64,000 nucleotides of DNA from contig LNIY01000074.1 of the NCBI GenBank assembly GCA_001449105.1, positions 1 to 64,000 on the forward strand, written 5' to 3'. The notes under the pieces are model-generated. The model made no database searches and was not told the origin of the DNA. It saw only the letters and a program-made list of their open reading frames with translations. Source of the DNA: Caulobacter vibrioides (lineage in GTDB: Bacteria > Pseudomonadota > Alphaproteobacteria > Caulobacterales > Caulobacteraceae). Below, piece by piece: positions 25,546-33,200 of the stretch. The position numbers and the translations under genes are program-made. Each line of letters begins with the position of its first letter. Position 1 is the stretch's first letter.

Positions 25546-25977
25546 ATGCTCTTTTATCTGATCCTCGGCGCGGTGGTCGTCGCCTGGCTGCTGTGGGGCA
25601 AGCGCAAGCCGCTGCTCGTCGGCGACGGCTGGCGCATCGGCGCGGGCGTGGCCTCGGCGGCCGCCTTCGCCGCGGCCGCCTACACCGGCATCCGCAGCCA
25701 GTGGCCGATGGCCATCGCGCTCGGTGTGGTGGGGCTGTGGTGCGCCACCTCGGCCCGCCAGCGGCCGGTGGTCCGCAAGGTCTCCGAGCCCGGCAAGGCC
25801 CAGCTGTCGGCCAGCGAGGCTCGCTCGATCCTCGGCGTCGACGCCCAGGCCGGCCCCGACGAGATCCAGGCCGCCTACGCCCGTTTGATCCGCCTGGCTC
25901 ATCCCGACAAGGGCGGTACGGCGGGTCTGGCCGCCCAGCTCAACGCGGCGCGGGACCGGTTGCTGAAGGGGCGGTGA
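25546..25977 (+). CDS. Membrane-anchored J-domain protein
   Basis: A 143-residue protein with one or two hydrophobic N-terminal helices (LILGAVVVAWLLWG and about 30-70) and a short C-terminal J domain (about 88-143). The HPD signature is seen in RLAHPDKGGT. The layout resembles mitochondrial Pam18/Tim14-type proteins: membrane tether plus cytoplasmic J domain that should stimulate DnaK/Hsp70. It lies 24 bases after mipZ, so co-transcription is likely. Its client is unknown. Confidence 0.82.
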   Translation: MLFYLILGAVVVAWLLWGKRKPLLVGDGWRIGAGVASAAAFAAAAYTGIRSQWPMAIALGVVGLWCATSARQRPVVRKVSEPGKAQLSASEARSILGVDAQAGPDEIQAAYARLIRLAHPDKGGTAGLAAQLNAARDRLLKGR

Positions 25978-26026
25978 GGGGGGCTTGTCGGCTGGACCTT
26001 ATTGCTGATCGTGGTCCTCCTCCGTT

Positions 26027-26125
26027 CATCCCCGCGAAGGCGGGGATCCAAGCGGGCTTTCAGGATGAAGCGCGTTCGACCATCGCCCCGCTCAATCGGC
26101 TTGGATCCCCGCCTTCGCGGGGATG
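26027..26125. repeat. Paired palindromic repeat, family A copy 1
   Basis: Two inverted copies of a unit containing CCCCGCGAAGGCGGGGATCC flank about 50 bases of non-repeated DNA. Each unit is itself a hairpin. A single unit recurs at 30968-30993. It is non-coding and occupies the gap between the convergent J-protein and carboxypeptidase genes. Confidence 0.85.
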
Positions 26126-26159
26126 CTCGGTAGAGGGCGGAAGCGGTGCACTTAAGCAC

Positions 26160-26195
26160 AAAGAAAAAGCCGGCGACCGCGAGGTCGCCGGCTTT
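26160..26195 (-). terminator. Terminator of the D,D-carboxypeptidase gene
   Basis: A 13-bp stem, AAAGCCGGCGACC / GGTCGCCGGCTTT, with a 4-nt loop. On the minus strand it is followed by TTTTTCTTT. It lies 25 bases after the stop codon of the carboxypeptidase gene. Confidence 0.85.
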
Positions 26196-26219
26196 GTTGT
26201 TTCGAAGCGTCCCGGCGGA

Positions 26220-27542
26220 TCAGCGCGGGGCGATGCCCATGCAGGGCTGGCGCTTGGCGGTGATCGCCGAGCAGGCGGCGCGGGCGGCCTCGGCGGTCAT
26301 GCCCGGGAACTGGGCGCGGAAGGCCCCGCCGGCGGCGCTGACCACGGCGCCCTCGGCGTCGGCCACGGCCTTGGTGAAGCGGTCGCGGACGATGCCCAGC
26401 TGTTTGTTGGCCAGGCTCTTGGACTGGAAGGCGCCGACCTGGACGCTCCATTCGCCCTTGACCTTCTTCGGCGTGGCCTTGGGAGCCGGCTTCACGGTCT
26501 CCTTGGCGGCCTTGAGGGTGGGGGAGACCCGCACCGGGGCGGGCTTGGGGTTGTCGGTCAGCACGATCTTCAGGCCGGCCTGGTCGCCGTCGCCCTCTTC
26601 AGACGAGGGACGCATGATCGGGCCGGTGGGATCTTCTTCGTACAGGTTGGCGGCGATGCTGGTGCGCTCGCCGTGCGAGCGGCGCTTCATCACGTCGAAG
26701 CCCGTGGTCAGCAGGTCTTCCATGTTGTTGTCGCGCCAGGCGGTCGAAGAGCCGCCCAGGACCACGGCGATCAGGCGGCGACCGTCGCGCACGGCCGAGC
26801 CGGCGAGGTTGTAGCCCGAGGCGTTGGTGTAGCCGGTCTTCAGGCCGTCGAAGCCTTCCATGCTGGAGAGCAGGCGGTTGTGGCCGCGGACGTAGCCGCC
26901 GCGGAACTCGAAGCCCTTGAGGCTGAAGTAGGAATAGTACTGCGGGAAGTCGCGCATCGTGGCGCGCGACAGGATGGCCAGGTCGCGCGCGGTGCTGATC
27001 TGGCGGCTGTCGGGCAGGCCCGAGGCGTTGACGAAGCGGGTGTTGCGCATGCCCAGCTCCTGGCCCCGCAGGGTCATCAGGGCGGCGAAGCGGCTTTCGC
27101 TGCCGCCCAGCTTTTCGGCCATGGCAGTGGCGATGTCGTTGGCCGACTTCACGGCCATGGCGCGAATCGCCTCGTCGACGCTGAGGCTGTCGCCCGGACG
27201 CAGGCCCATCTTGGTGGGGGCCTGGGCGGCGGCGCGCGGCGAGATCGGCACGCGGTCGGTGAGCTTCAGGCGGCCTTCGCTGAGCGCCTCGAAGGTCAGG
27301 TACAGCGTCATCACCTTGGTGACCGAAGCCGGATAGCGCGGGCTGTCGGCGCGCTTGTCGTACAGCACCTCGCCCGAGTTGGCGTCGATCACGATGGCCG
27401 CGTACTTGGGTTCGGCGGCGTTCAGCTGCAGGTACGGGATCTGAGCCGAAGCGACGGTGGGAGCAGCGACGCCGACCAGCGAAGCCGCGGCGAGGCCGAC
27501 GGCGACGAGGAGGCGACGGGCGGAGTTAAGCTTGGCGAACAT
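26220..27542 (-). CDS. D-alanyl-D-alanine carboxypeptidase (S11) with SPOR domain
   Basis: A 440-residue low-molecular-mass penicillin-binding protein. A signal peptide ends near ASA33. The active-site triad is complete: SVTK (Ser73), SAN (133-135) and KTG (235-237). After a Pro/Ala/Lys linker (about 330-365) comes a C-terminal SPOR domain (GEWSVQVGAFQSKSLANKQL), which binds denuded glycan at division sites. It trims stem-peptide D-Ala in the periplasm. Start at 27542 (MFAKLNSARR) gives a normal signal; upstream in-frame starts do not. Confidence 0.9.
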   Translation of the reverse strand: MFAKLNSARRLLVAVGLAAASLVGVAAPTVASAQIPYLQLNAAEPKYAAIVIDANSGEVLYDKRADSPRYPASVTKVMTLYLTFEALSEGRLKLTDRVPISPRAAAQAPTKMGLRPGDSLSVDEAIRAMAVKSANDIATAMAEKLGGSESRFAALMTLRGQELGMRNTRFVNASGLPDSRQISTARDLAILSRATMRDFPQYYSYFSLKGFEFRGGYVRGHNRLLSSMEGFDGLKTGYTNASGYNLAGSAVRDGRRLIAVVLGGSSTAWRDNNMEDLLTTGFDVMKRRSHGERTSIAANLYEEDPTGPIMRPSSEEGDGDQAGLKIVLTDNPKPAPVRVSPTLKAAKETVKPAPKATPKKVKGEWSVQVGAFQSKSLANKQLGIVRDRFTKAVADAEGAVVSAAGGAFRAQFPGMTAEAARAACSAITAKRQPCMGIAPR

Positions 27543-27734
27543 GCGACAAACGTCCGTCATTTGAACTGAGCGGTTCCGCACCGCCACACGCGTGAGAGCT
27601 AGCATGCGCGTTGTCGCCTTACGCCAAAGTAAACAACTGGTGAGCGATTTCGCCGCACATTAAGATAAAACTTAGGCGTTGCGGCAACGCTTCGCTGCCT
27701 GGGCGTTCAGAGCACGGAGCAGCTTCACCTAGGG
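27543..27734. promoter_or_regulatory. Carboxypeptidase/phasin divergent region, left part
   Basis: The first 190 bases of a 336-base gap. It has an AT-rich stretch around 27655-27680 (ACATTAAGATAAAACTTAGG) that may hold the promoter of the minus-strand carboxypeptidase gene. No further structure was recognised here. Confidence 0.25.
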
Positions 27735-27778
27735 TTATGGTGCGCTGCACAAAATCGTTTGACTGCTGCACTGCAACA
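27735..27778 (+). promoter_or_regulatory. Candidate PhaR operator upstream of phasin
   Basis: Two TGC-rich motifs, GGTGCGCTGCAC (27739-27750) and CTGCTGCACTGCA (27763-27775), about 24 bases apart and ending about 100 bases before the phasin start. TGC-rich palindromes of the CTGCNNTGCA type are known PhaR targets upstream of phaP in other alphaproteobacteria. The link here is by resemblance only. Confidence 0.4.
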
Positions 27779-27878
27779 TGAGAAAACCATGTCGTCCCAA
27801 CGCATGGCGCGGGATCGCGGCCGGAAAACCCTAACAAGGTCGCGTCGTCCCACCATGACCCGCCCAGGAGCCCTCCCC

Positions 27879-28313
27879 ATGGCCGTCACCGAGACCCTGA
27901 AGAGCACCGTCGAGCAATACTCCACCGCCAGCAACCAAGCGTTCAAGGATGGTGTCGAGAAGTCGCTGGCCGCCCTGGCCGAAGCCAACACCCATTCGAA
28001 GAAGAACCTGGAAGCCGTCGTCGCCTCGGTGACCGCCGCGACCAAGGGCGCCGAAGCCCTGGGCGCCGAAGCCTTCGCCTACTCGAAGAAGGCCGCTGAG
28101 GATCAAGTCGCCGCGGCCAAGGCCCTGGCCGGCGCCAAGAGCGTGCAGGAAGCCGTCGAGCTGCAGACCGCCTGGGCCAAGTCGGCGCTGGAAGCCTACA
28201 TCGCCCAGGTCAGCAAGGCCTCGGAGATCGTCTCGGCCTCGATCAAGGACTCGGTGAAGCCGCTGAACGAGCGCGTCACCGCCACGGTCGAGAAGTTCCA
28301 GGCCGCTCGCTAA
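27879..28313 (+). CDS. phaP: Phasin-family protein
   Basis: A 144-residue amphipathic helical protein of the Phasin_2 family, coating polyhydroxyalkanoate granules. It is almost all Ala, Lys and Glu helices without membrane segments (TASNQAFKDGVEKSLAALAE, AEAFAYSKKAAEDQV, ASIKDSVKPLNERV). The start at 27879 has AGGAG eight bases upstream. Upstream in-frame ATGs add a basic, non-phasin extension. It is followed by an ordinary terminator and then by three tandem terminator-like repeats, fitting a strongly expressed gene. Confidence 0.87.
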   Translation: MAVTETLKSTVEQYSTASNQAFKDGVEKSLAALAEANTHSKKNLEAVVASVTAATKGAEALGAEAFAYSKKAAEDQVAAAKALAGAKSVQEAVELQTAWAKSALEAYIAQVSKASEIVSASIKDSVKPLNERVTATVEKFQAAR

Positions 28314-28328
28314 GCAAAGCTATTCGGA

Positions 28329-28352
28329 ACGGCCCCGCTTGCGGGCCGTTTC
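28329..28352 (+). terminator. Phasin terminator-like hairpin
   Basis: ACGGCCC and GGGCCGT pair around CGCTTGC just after the phasin stop and are followed by a weak TTTC run. It is the first of several hairpins between phasin and ridA. Confidence 0.6.
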
Positions 28353-28372
28353 GCAAGTCTACCCAGCCTTCA

Positions 28373-28491
28373 GGCTCGGACCTCGCGGTCCGGGCCTTTT
28401 TTCTTGTGCGCCTTGGCTCAAACCCCGCGTCCGGGCCTTTTTTCTTGTGCCCCTTGGCCCGGACCCTGCGTCCGGGCCTTTTTTCTTGTGC
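28373..28491 (+). repeat. Three tandem 41-bp terminator repeats
   Basis: The block GTCCGGGCCTTTTTTCTTGT begins at 28388, 28429 and 28470, an exact 41-base period. Each unit places a GC hairpin before TTTTTT. Unit 1 forms GGCTCGGACC/GGTCCGGGCC (10 bp with one G-U), unit 3 forms GGCCCGGAC/GTCCGGGCC (9 bp perfect), and unit 2 has two mismatches. The array probably acts as a multi-stage intrinsic terminator insulating ridA from phasin transcription. Confidence 0.85.
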
Positions 28492-28539
28492 GAAGGCTCC
28501 CCCTTGCTAAGCATGCGCACTCGGTAAGGGAGCGTTTGA

Positions 28540-28998
28540 ATGTCGAAGGTGGAAGAGCGTCTGGCGGGTCTGGGGATTACGCTGCCGCAGCCGGTGGCCC
28601 CGGTGGCCAACTACGTGCCGTTCGTGCGGTCCGGGAACCTCGTCCACATCTCCGGCCAGATTTCGATCGATCCGGCCGGCGGCATCAAGGGCACGGTCGG
28701 CGTCGACGTCGACCTGGAGACCGCCCAGAAAGCCGCGCGCCTGTGCGGCGTCAACCTGCTGGCCCAGATCAAGGCCGCCGTCGGCGACCTCGACAAGGTG
28801 GCCCGGGTGGTCAAGCTCGGCGGCTTCGTGCAGGCCGGTCCCGACTTCATCGACATCCCCAAGGTCATCAACGGCTGCTCGGACCTGATGGTCGAGGTGT
28901 TCGGCGACGCCGGCCGTCACGCGCGCTCGGCCGTGGGCGTCTACAAGCTGCCGCTGGGCTTCGCCGTCGAGGTCGACGCGGTGGTGGAGGTCTTCTGA
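28540..28998 (+). CDS. RidA/YjgF-family protein
   Basis: A 152-residue member of the RidA (YjgF/YER057c) family, trimeric enzymes that hydrolyse reactive enamine/imine intermediates. Seen: LVHISGQIS, the sub-unit interface stretch, and the terminal HARSAVGVYKLPLGFAVEVDAVVEV with the usual Arg. It is the longer YoaB/TdcF-like version starting with VEERLAGLGITLP. AAGGGAG precedes the ATG. The GDPD gene begins one base before its stop ends (TGATG), so they form an operon. Confidence 0.88.
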   Translation: MSKVEERLAGLGITLPQPVAPVANYVPFVRSGNLVHISGQISIDPAGGIKGTVGVDVDLETAQKAARLCGVNLLAQIKAAVGDLDKVARVVKLGGFVQAGPDFIDIPKVINGCSDLMVEVFGDAGRHARSAVGVYKLPLGFAVEVDAVVEVF

Positions 28999-29771
28999 TG
29001 CGCGCGCGTCCGCGGCCCGGGACCGAGGTGTTCGGCGAGGCGTGGGAGCGCCTCTTCGATCCGCCGATCGCGCACCGGGGCCTTTGGACGCAGGGCGGCG
29101 CGCCCGAGAACTCGCTGGCCGCCTTCCAGGCCGCCTGCGCCAGGGGCTATTCCATCGAGCTGGACGTCCAGCTGACGGCCGACGGCCAGGCGGTGGTCTT
29201 CCACGACGACCGGCTGGAGCGCCTGACGGGCGCCGAAGGGCGCCTGCGCGACCATACCGCCGCCGAACTGGGCGCGCTGAAGCTGTCGGGCACGGACGAG
29301 ACCATCCCGACCCTGGCCGACGCCCTGGCGGTGATAGGCCATCGGGCCATGGTCCAGATCGAGCTGAAGACCCCGTTCGGCGAAGTGGGGGAACTGGAGA
29401 AGAAGGTCTCGGAGATCCTGATCGACCACAACGGCCCGATCGCCGTGATCGGCTTCAACCCGTACTCCCACGCCTGGTTCGCCGACCACAATCCGCAGGT
29501 CCTGCGCGGCCTGGATTCCTATAGCTGGAACGACGAGAACGCCCGCAAGCTGGCGCCGGAGCTGCGCCGGTCGCTGGCGGCGCTGGAGCAGGTCGAGATC
29601 GCCCGGCCCGATTTCCTGGCGCTGGGCCTCGACATGCTGCCCAGCCCCCGCGCCGACGTCTTCCGCGCCAAGGGCATGCCGATCGTCGCCTGGACGGTGC
29701 GCTCGCCCGAACAGTGGGACGCCGTCTCCGACCATTGCGACAACCTGATCTTCGAGGGCTTCGCTGCGTGA
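28998..29771 (+). CDS. Glycerophosphodiester phosphodiesterase
   Basis: A 257-residue GDPD TIM barrel. It hydrolyses glycerophosphodiesters to glycerol-3-phosphate and an alcohol. Active-site residues: His26-Arg27 (IAHRG), Glu37-Asn38 (APENS), Glu54 and Asp56 (IELDVQ) and His69 (FHDD), with a late IELK and VVAWTVR. No signal peptide is seen, so it is cytoplasmic. It overlaps ridA by one base and the following acyltransferase by four (GTGA). Confidence 0.88.
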   Translation: MRARPRPGTEVFGEAWERLFDPPIAHRGLWTQGGAPENSLAAFQAACARGYSIELDVQLTADGQAVVFHDDRLERLTGAEGRLRDHTAAELGALKLSGTDETIPTLADALAVIGHRAMVQIELKTPFGEVGELEKKVSEILIDHNGPIAVIGFNPYSHAWFADHNPQVLRGLDSYSWNDENARKLAPELRRSLAALEQVEIARPDFLALGLDMLPSPRADVFRAKGMPIVAWTVRSPEQWDAVSDHCDNLIFEGFAA

Positions 29772-30928
29772 GTTCGCTTAAGGCGGAGGTGCGTGTCCAC
29801 CGCCGCATCGCCGATATCGGCCGCGAGGCCTGGGACGCCTGCGCCGGGTCCTCTGGCGACCCCTTCGTCAGCTTCGACTTCCTCGACATCCTCGAAGAGA
29901 GCGGCTGCGCGGCCGATCGCACGGGCTGGGCGCCGCACCACGTCAGCGTCGCCGATGTCGACGGCCGCATAGCCGGGGTTATGCCGCTCTATCTGAAGAG
30001 CCACAGCCAGGGCGAATACGTCTTCGATCACGCCTGGGCCGACGCCTACGAGCGGGCAGGGGGCGATTACTATCCCAAGCTCCAGTGCTCGGCGCCGTTC
30101 TCGCCGGTGACGGGGCCGCGCCTGATCGCCAGGCCTGACGTGGATCCGGACGAGGCGCGCTCGGCCCTGCTGGGCGGGGCGCTGACCCTGTGCGAGCGCA
30201 TCGGCGCCTCGTCGCTGCACGTGACCTTTCCGACGCAGGACGAGTGGGACTGGATGGGCGATCGCGGCCTGCTGCGCCGGCAGGACCAGCAGTATCACTG
30301 GGAGAACGCCGGTTACGCCACGTTCGACGATTTCCTGGCGGCCCTGTCGTCCAACCGCCGCAAGACCATCCGCCGCGAGCGCCGTGACGCCCAGGACGGG
30401 CTGGAGATCGTCGCCCTGACTGGCGGCGAGCTGGCCGACGAGCACTGGGACGCCTTCTTCGGCTTCTACATGGACACCGGCGCCCGTAAGTGGGGCCGGC
30501 CCTATCTGAACCGGCGGTTCTTCTCGCTGCTGCACGAGCGGATGGCCGACAAGGTGCTGCTGATCCTGGCCCGCCGGCCGGGCGGGCCGTGGATCGCCGG
30601 CGCGTTGAACCTGATCGGCCGTGACTGCCTCTATGGCCGCCACTGGGGCTGCACGCAGGACGTGCCGTTCCTGCATTTCGAGCTCTGCTACTATCAGGCC
30701 ATCGAGCACGCGATCCGCCTTGGCCTGCCGCGCGTCGAAGCCGGGGCGCAGGGCCAGCACAAGATCGCCCGCGGCTATCTGCCCAGCCCCGTCTACTCGG
30801 CCCACTGGATCGCCGATCCGGCCCTGCGCGAGCCCGTGGCCCGCTACCTGGAGCGCGAGCGCGAGGCGGTGGAAGAGGACATGGTGATGCTCACCGAGGA
30901 GTTCTCACCGTTCAGGCACGAGGCCTAG
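29768..30928 (+). CDS. FemAB/GNAT-like acyltransferase (peptidogalycan family, PF04339)
   Basis: A 386-residue protein of the PF04339 group, with a double GNAT-like fold related to FemAB aminoacyl transferases. Stretches seen: MPLYLKSHSQGEYVFDHAWA, SSLHVTFPT, HWENAGYATFDDFLAALSSN, RRKTIRRERR and FELCYYQAIEHAI, common in this family. The donor and acceptor are unknown. The GTG start at 29768 overlaps the GDPD stop, so it is translationally coupled. The stop TAG is the first triplet of the inverted-end element at 30926. Confidence 0.8.
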   Translation: MSSLKAEVRVHRRIADIGREAWDACAGSSGDPFVSFDFLDILEESGCAADRTGWAPHHVSVADVDGRIAGVMPLYLKSHSQGEYVFDHAWADAYERAGGDYYPKLQCSAPFSPVTGPRLIARPDVDPDEARSALLGGALTLCERIGASSLHVTFPTQDEWDWMGDRGLLRRQDQQYHWENAGYATFDDFLAALSSNRRKTIRRERRDAQDGLEIVALTGGELADEHWDAFFGFYMDTGARKWGRPYLNRRFFSLLHERMADKVLLILARRPGGPWIAGALNLIGRDCLYGRHWGCTQDVPFLHFELCYYQAIEHAIRLGLPRVEAGAQGQHKIARGYLPSPVYSAHWIADPALREPVARYLEREREAVEEDMVMLTEEFSPFRHEA

Positions 30929-31068
30929 GTCGGATCGACATTCAATAATTTGGTCGCTTTCACCGAGTTTCCCCGCGAAGGCGGGGATCCAAGCTGCGTT
31001 TCAGGACACGGCGCAGCCGCGAGCAACCGATTGAGGGCACGGCCATTGATGAATGTCGATCAGCCCTA
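30926..31068. repeat. Element with 18-nt inverted ends, copy 1 (stop-codon element)
   Basis: About 143 bases. The left end is TAGGTCGGATCGACATTC (30926-30943) and the right end is its imperfect reverse complement (31051-31068), with 12 bases perfectly inverted (GATCGACATTCA). Inside is one family A unit (30968-30993). Its left TAG is the stop of the acyltransferase gene and its right CTA is the stop of the convergent membrane-protein gene. The second copy is at 48127-48283. Confidence 0.75.
30968..30993. repeat. Palindromic repeat, family A copy 2
   Basis: A single unit TTTCCCCGCGAAGGCGGGG followed by ATCCAAGC, the same unit found twice at 26027-26125. It is nested inside the inverted-end element. 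Confidence 0.8.
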
Positions 31069-31488
31069 GAACACGTCGGCCGGGTTTTCGGCGATGCGGT
31101 AGGGCAGGCCCAGCGGCGCCCAGTTCATCTTGCGCCAGTGCGGCAGAACGAGCGCCAGGTAGACGGCGGTGGGAACGATCAGCGCGAGCACGCCCGTCAT
31201 CGGATAGTTGTCGGTCCAGTGCGGGTTTTGGATGAAACGCCAGACCATGAAGCCGGCGACCAAGGCGGTTTGCACGATCGGCGCCCAGCGGCTGAGCCGC
31301 GGCAGCGCGACTATCTGGTAGACGATGGCCGCCGTCTCGATTCCGGCCAGGCTCAGCCATAGCGGCGTCAACGCGCCGTCGAGCTTGGAAACGGTCCAGA
31401 AGCCGATGAGCTTGATCGTCAACCCGATCAGGAAGCACCCGACAGTGATCTTGATCGACAGGGGCGTGCGGACCGAACGAGCTTCCAT
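31066..31488 (-). CDS. Small four-helix membrane protein, unknown function
   Basis: A 140-residue integral membrane protein with about four hydrophobic segments (ITVGCFLIGLTIKLIGFW, LWLSLAGIETAAIVYQIVAL, PIVQTALVAGFMVW, YPMTGVLALIVPTAVYLALV). No family is recognised. The ATG at 31488 (MEARSVRTPL) begins just before the first helix; the longer frame upstream encodes Arg-rich non-coding-like sequence. It ends in the inverted-end element. It is downstream of the stress-type flavin protein by 47 bases and may be co-transcribed. Confidence 0.65.
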   Translation of the reverse strand: MEARSVRTPLSIKITVGCFLIGLTIKLIGFWTVSKLDGALTPLWLSLAGIETAAIVYQIVALPRLSRWAPIVQTALVAGFMVWRFIQNPHWTDNYPMTGVLALIVPTAVYLALVLPHWRKMNWAPLGLPYRIAENPADVF

Positions 31489-31535
31489 GACCCTGCTAAA
31501 GCAGAGCTTGCGCCGTCCGCCAAGCTCGACGTCGG

Positions 31536-32021
31536 CTAGTGCAGGCTGACCTCGGCCACCTTGTCGCGATAGTCGCGCTTGGGGTCGTGGCCCAGCATCA
31601 TCCGCATGCCGGCGAACAGGCTGTTCTCGTTGAGCCAGATGCGCGCATGCCCGGGATCGAAGCGCAGCAGGCGCAGGTTCGGATCGGTCTTGCCCGTGAA
31701 CCAGGCGGCGACGAACGGGCTCCACAGGCCGTCGATGGCCTGGCGGTCATTGTCGATCCGCAGGCGTCCGTCGATCTCGGCGAACAGGTCGTGGCCCTTC
31801 GAGGAAAAGTGCATCACCGCGTCGCGCTCGTGGTCGAGAGCGGCGACCAGGTCGCAGTCGGCCGAGGTGAAGATCCAAAGCGGGCCGCCTTGCTCGCTTT
31901 CCATCAGGGCGGTCATCGGCTGGCTGTGGCCGCCCTCGACGTCCGGCAGGCCCAGCATGACGGTGCGGTCGGCCTTCAGGGCCTTCCAGAACTTGGTGGT
32001 GAGATCGGCTTCCTTGGACAT
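31536..32021 (-). CDS. Pyridoxamine 5'-phosphate oxidase-like general stress protein
   Basis: A 161-residue split-barrel flavin-binding-type protein of the general stress protein 26 group. Seen: TVMLGLPDVEGGHSQPMTALM, GPLWIFTSADCDLV, AVMHFSSKGHDLFAEIDG and LWSPFVAAWFTGKTDPNLRLLRF. It probably binds FMN or F420-like cofactor, but a substrate is unknown. A GGAAC-N17-CGTT sequence directly upstream matches the alphaproteobacterial EcfG/SigT general-stress promoter, agreeing with the family. Confidence 0.85.
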   Translation of the reverse strand: MSKEADLTTKFWKALKADRTVMLGLPDVEGGHSQPMTALMESEQGGPLWIFTSADCDLVAALDHERDAVMHFSSKGHDLFAEIDGRLRIDNDRQAIDGLWSPFVAAWFTGKTDPNLRLLRFDPGHARIWLNENSLFAGMRMMLGHDPKRDYRDKVAEVSLH

Positions 32022-32043
32022 GGTCTTGTCCTCCCGCCGTCAA

Positions 32044-32069
32044 AACGTGGGCGCGCCCGGCGCCGTTCC
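32044..32069 (-). promoter_or_regulatory. EcfG/SigT-type general stress promoter
   Basis: On the minus strand GGAAC (32065-32069) and CGTT (32044-32047) are separated by 17 bases, the alphaproteobacterial EcfG consensus spacing. It lies 23 bases before the start of the pyridoxamine-oxidase-like stress gene, leaving a short leader that contains GGGAGG. Confidence 0.65.
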
Positions 32070-32071
32070 CG

Positions 32072-32662
32072 TCACGACCGCTCCCTGGCCGCCTTCAGCA
32101 GCGCCTTCACCTCGTCGTCGACCTCGTTCGGCGAGGTCAGGGTCAGCTTGGCCTTCAGCCGTTCGGACCAGCTTTCGTTCTTCGGCTCGGAAAGGCGAGG
32201 GGAGGCGTCGGGCGTCAGGGCAAGGCCCAGCGAAACCGTCCCGCCCTTCACCGGCCTGGCGGCGGCGAACTGCACCTTGCCGGACCAGGCGGTGAAGGCC
32301 TTGCGCTGGCCGGTGACGAGGTCGGGGAAATCGGCGACGGCCGCTTCGATCGCCTCGAGGATCGCGGTCGAGGCCGGGTCGGTCCACAGCGCCGCGCGCA
32401 GGCCGGCGGCGTCGTCCCAGCCCAGTTCGGAAGGAAAGGCCACGCCCAGGATGTGGGCGGCGCGGTTCACGCCCAGGCCGTGGCTGGTCTTCAGCCAGTC
32501 GACGCGGGCCTTGGGTCTGGTCTCCTTGCAGTCGCGGCGGACGATCTCGACCCATTGCTCCAGGGTCTTGCCGGTGTCGCGCTCCAGGCTGGCCTGCACC
32601 GAGGCGAACCACTTCTTCTGGCGTTCGGTCAGGCCTTGGCCCGTCTCGTCGGTCTTGCCCAC
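32072..32662 (-). CDS. DUF4287/DUF5655 domain protein
   Basis: A 196-residue cytoplasmic protein. The first 75 residues (ERQKKWFASVQASLERDTGK, LEQWVEIVRRDCKETRPKAR, WLKTSHGLGVNRAAHIL) match DUF4287, and the rest (DFPDLVTGQRKAFTAWSGKV through LTLTSPNEVDDEVKALLKAA) matches DUF5655. The pair often occurs together; function is unknown. The GTG at 32662 is preceded by GAGGGGG. It is divergent from the HIT gene and could supply read-through to the stress gene. Confidence 0.78.
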   Translation of the reverse strand: MGKTDETGQGLTERQKKWFASVQASLERDTGKTLEQWVEIVRRDCKETRPKARVDWLKTSHGLGVNRAAHILGVAFPSELGWDDAAGLRAALWTDPASTAILEAIEAAVADFPDLVTGQRKAFTAWSGKVQFAAARPVKGGTVSLGLALTPDASPRLSEPKNESWSERLKAKLTLTSPNEVDDEVKALLKAARERS

Positions 32663-32716
32663 GCTTGCGCCCCCTCGCTGGTTTGCTAGAGCCTGTCCCA
32701 CGCAATGGAGACGGTC

Positions 32717-33148
32717 ATGAGCCTCAACGGAACCTACGACCCGGACAACATCTTCGCCAAGATCGTTCGCGGCGAGATCCCGAGCGTGAAGGTGTTCGAG
32801 GACGACGAGGTCCTGGCCTTCATGGACGCCTTCCCGCAGTCGAAGGGGCATCTGCTGGTGATCTCCAAGACCTCCAAGGCGCGCAATGTGCTGGAGGCCG
32901 AGCCCAAGACCCTGGGCCGGCTGATCGGCGCCGTGCAGAAGGCGACCCGAGCGGTGACCAAGGCCCTGAAGCCCGACGGCGTGGTGGTCACCCAGTTCAA
33001 CGGCGCTCCGGCCGGCCAGACCGTCTTCCACCTGCACTTCCATGTCATTCCCCGCTACGACGGCGAGGCCCTGGGCCGGCACGGCGGCGGCATGGCCGAT
33101 GCCGAGGAACTGAAGGCCCTGGCCGAGAAGATCAGCGCGGCGCTCTGA
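32717..33148 (+). CDS. HIT-family hydrolase
   Basis: A 143-residue histidine-triad protein, nucleotide phosphoramidase/hydrolase type (Hint branch). The triad HLHFHV is at His105, His107 and His109. DNIFAKIVRGEIP and HLLVISKTSKARNVLE are typical. GGAGAC precedes the ATG at 32717; an ATG at 32705 would add four residues. Divergent from the DUF4287 gene. Confidence 0.9.
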   Translation: MSLNGTYDPDNIFAKIVRGEIPSVKVFEDDEVLAFMDAFPQSKGHLLVISKTSKARNVLEAEPKTLGRLIGAVQKATRAVTKALKPDGVVVTQFNGAPAGQTVFHLHFHVIPRYDGEALGRHGGGMADAEELKALAEKISAAL

Positions 33149-33200
33149 AGCTTCAGGTTGCCGGGCCTGGCGAACCTCGCCATACGGAGGCGGGGGCTGC

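Noticed and set aside
24633-27675. TTAA-N8-TTAG sequences at 24633 and 27660 considered as CtrA sites
   Set aside because: The CtrA box needs a 7-base spacer between TTAA halves; both have 8 and an imperfect second half.
28373-28491. Tandem repeat considered as a CRISPR array
   Set aside because: The period is exact, the spacers are near-identical, each unit is a hairpin plus T-run and no cas gene is near.
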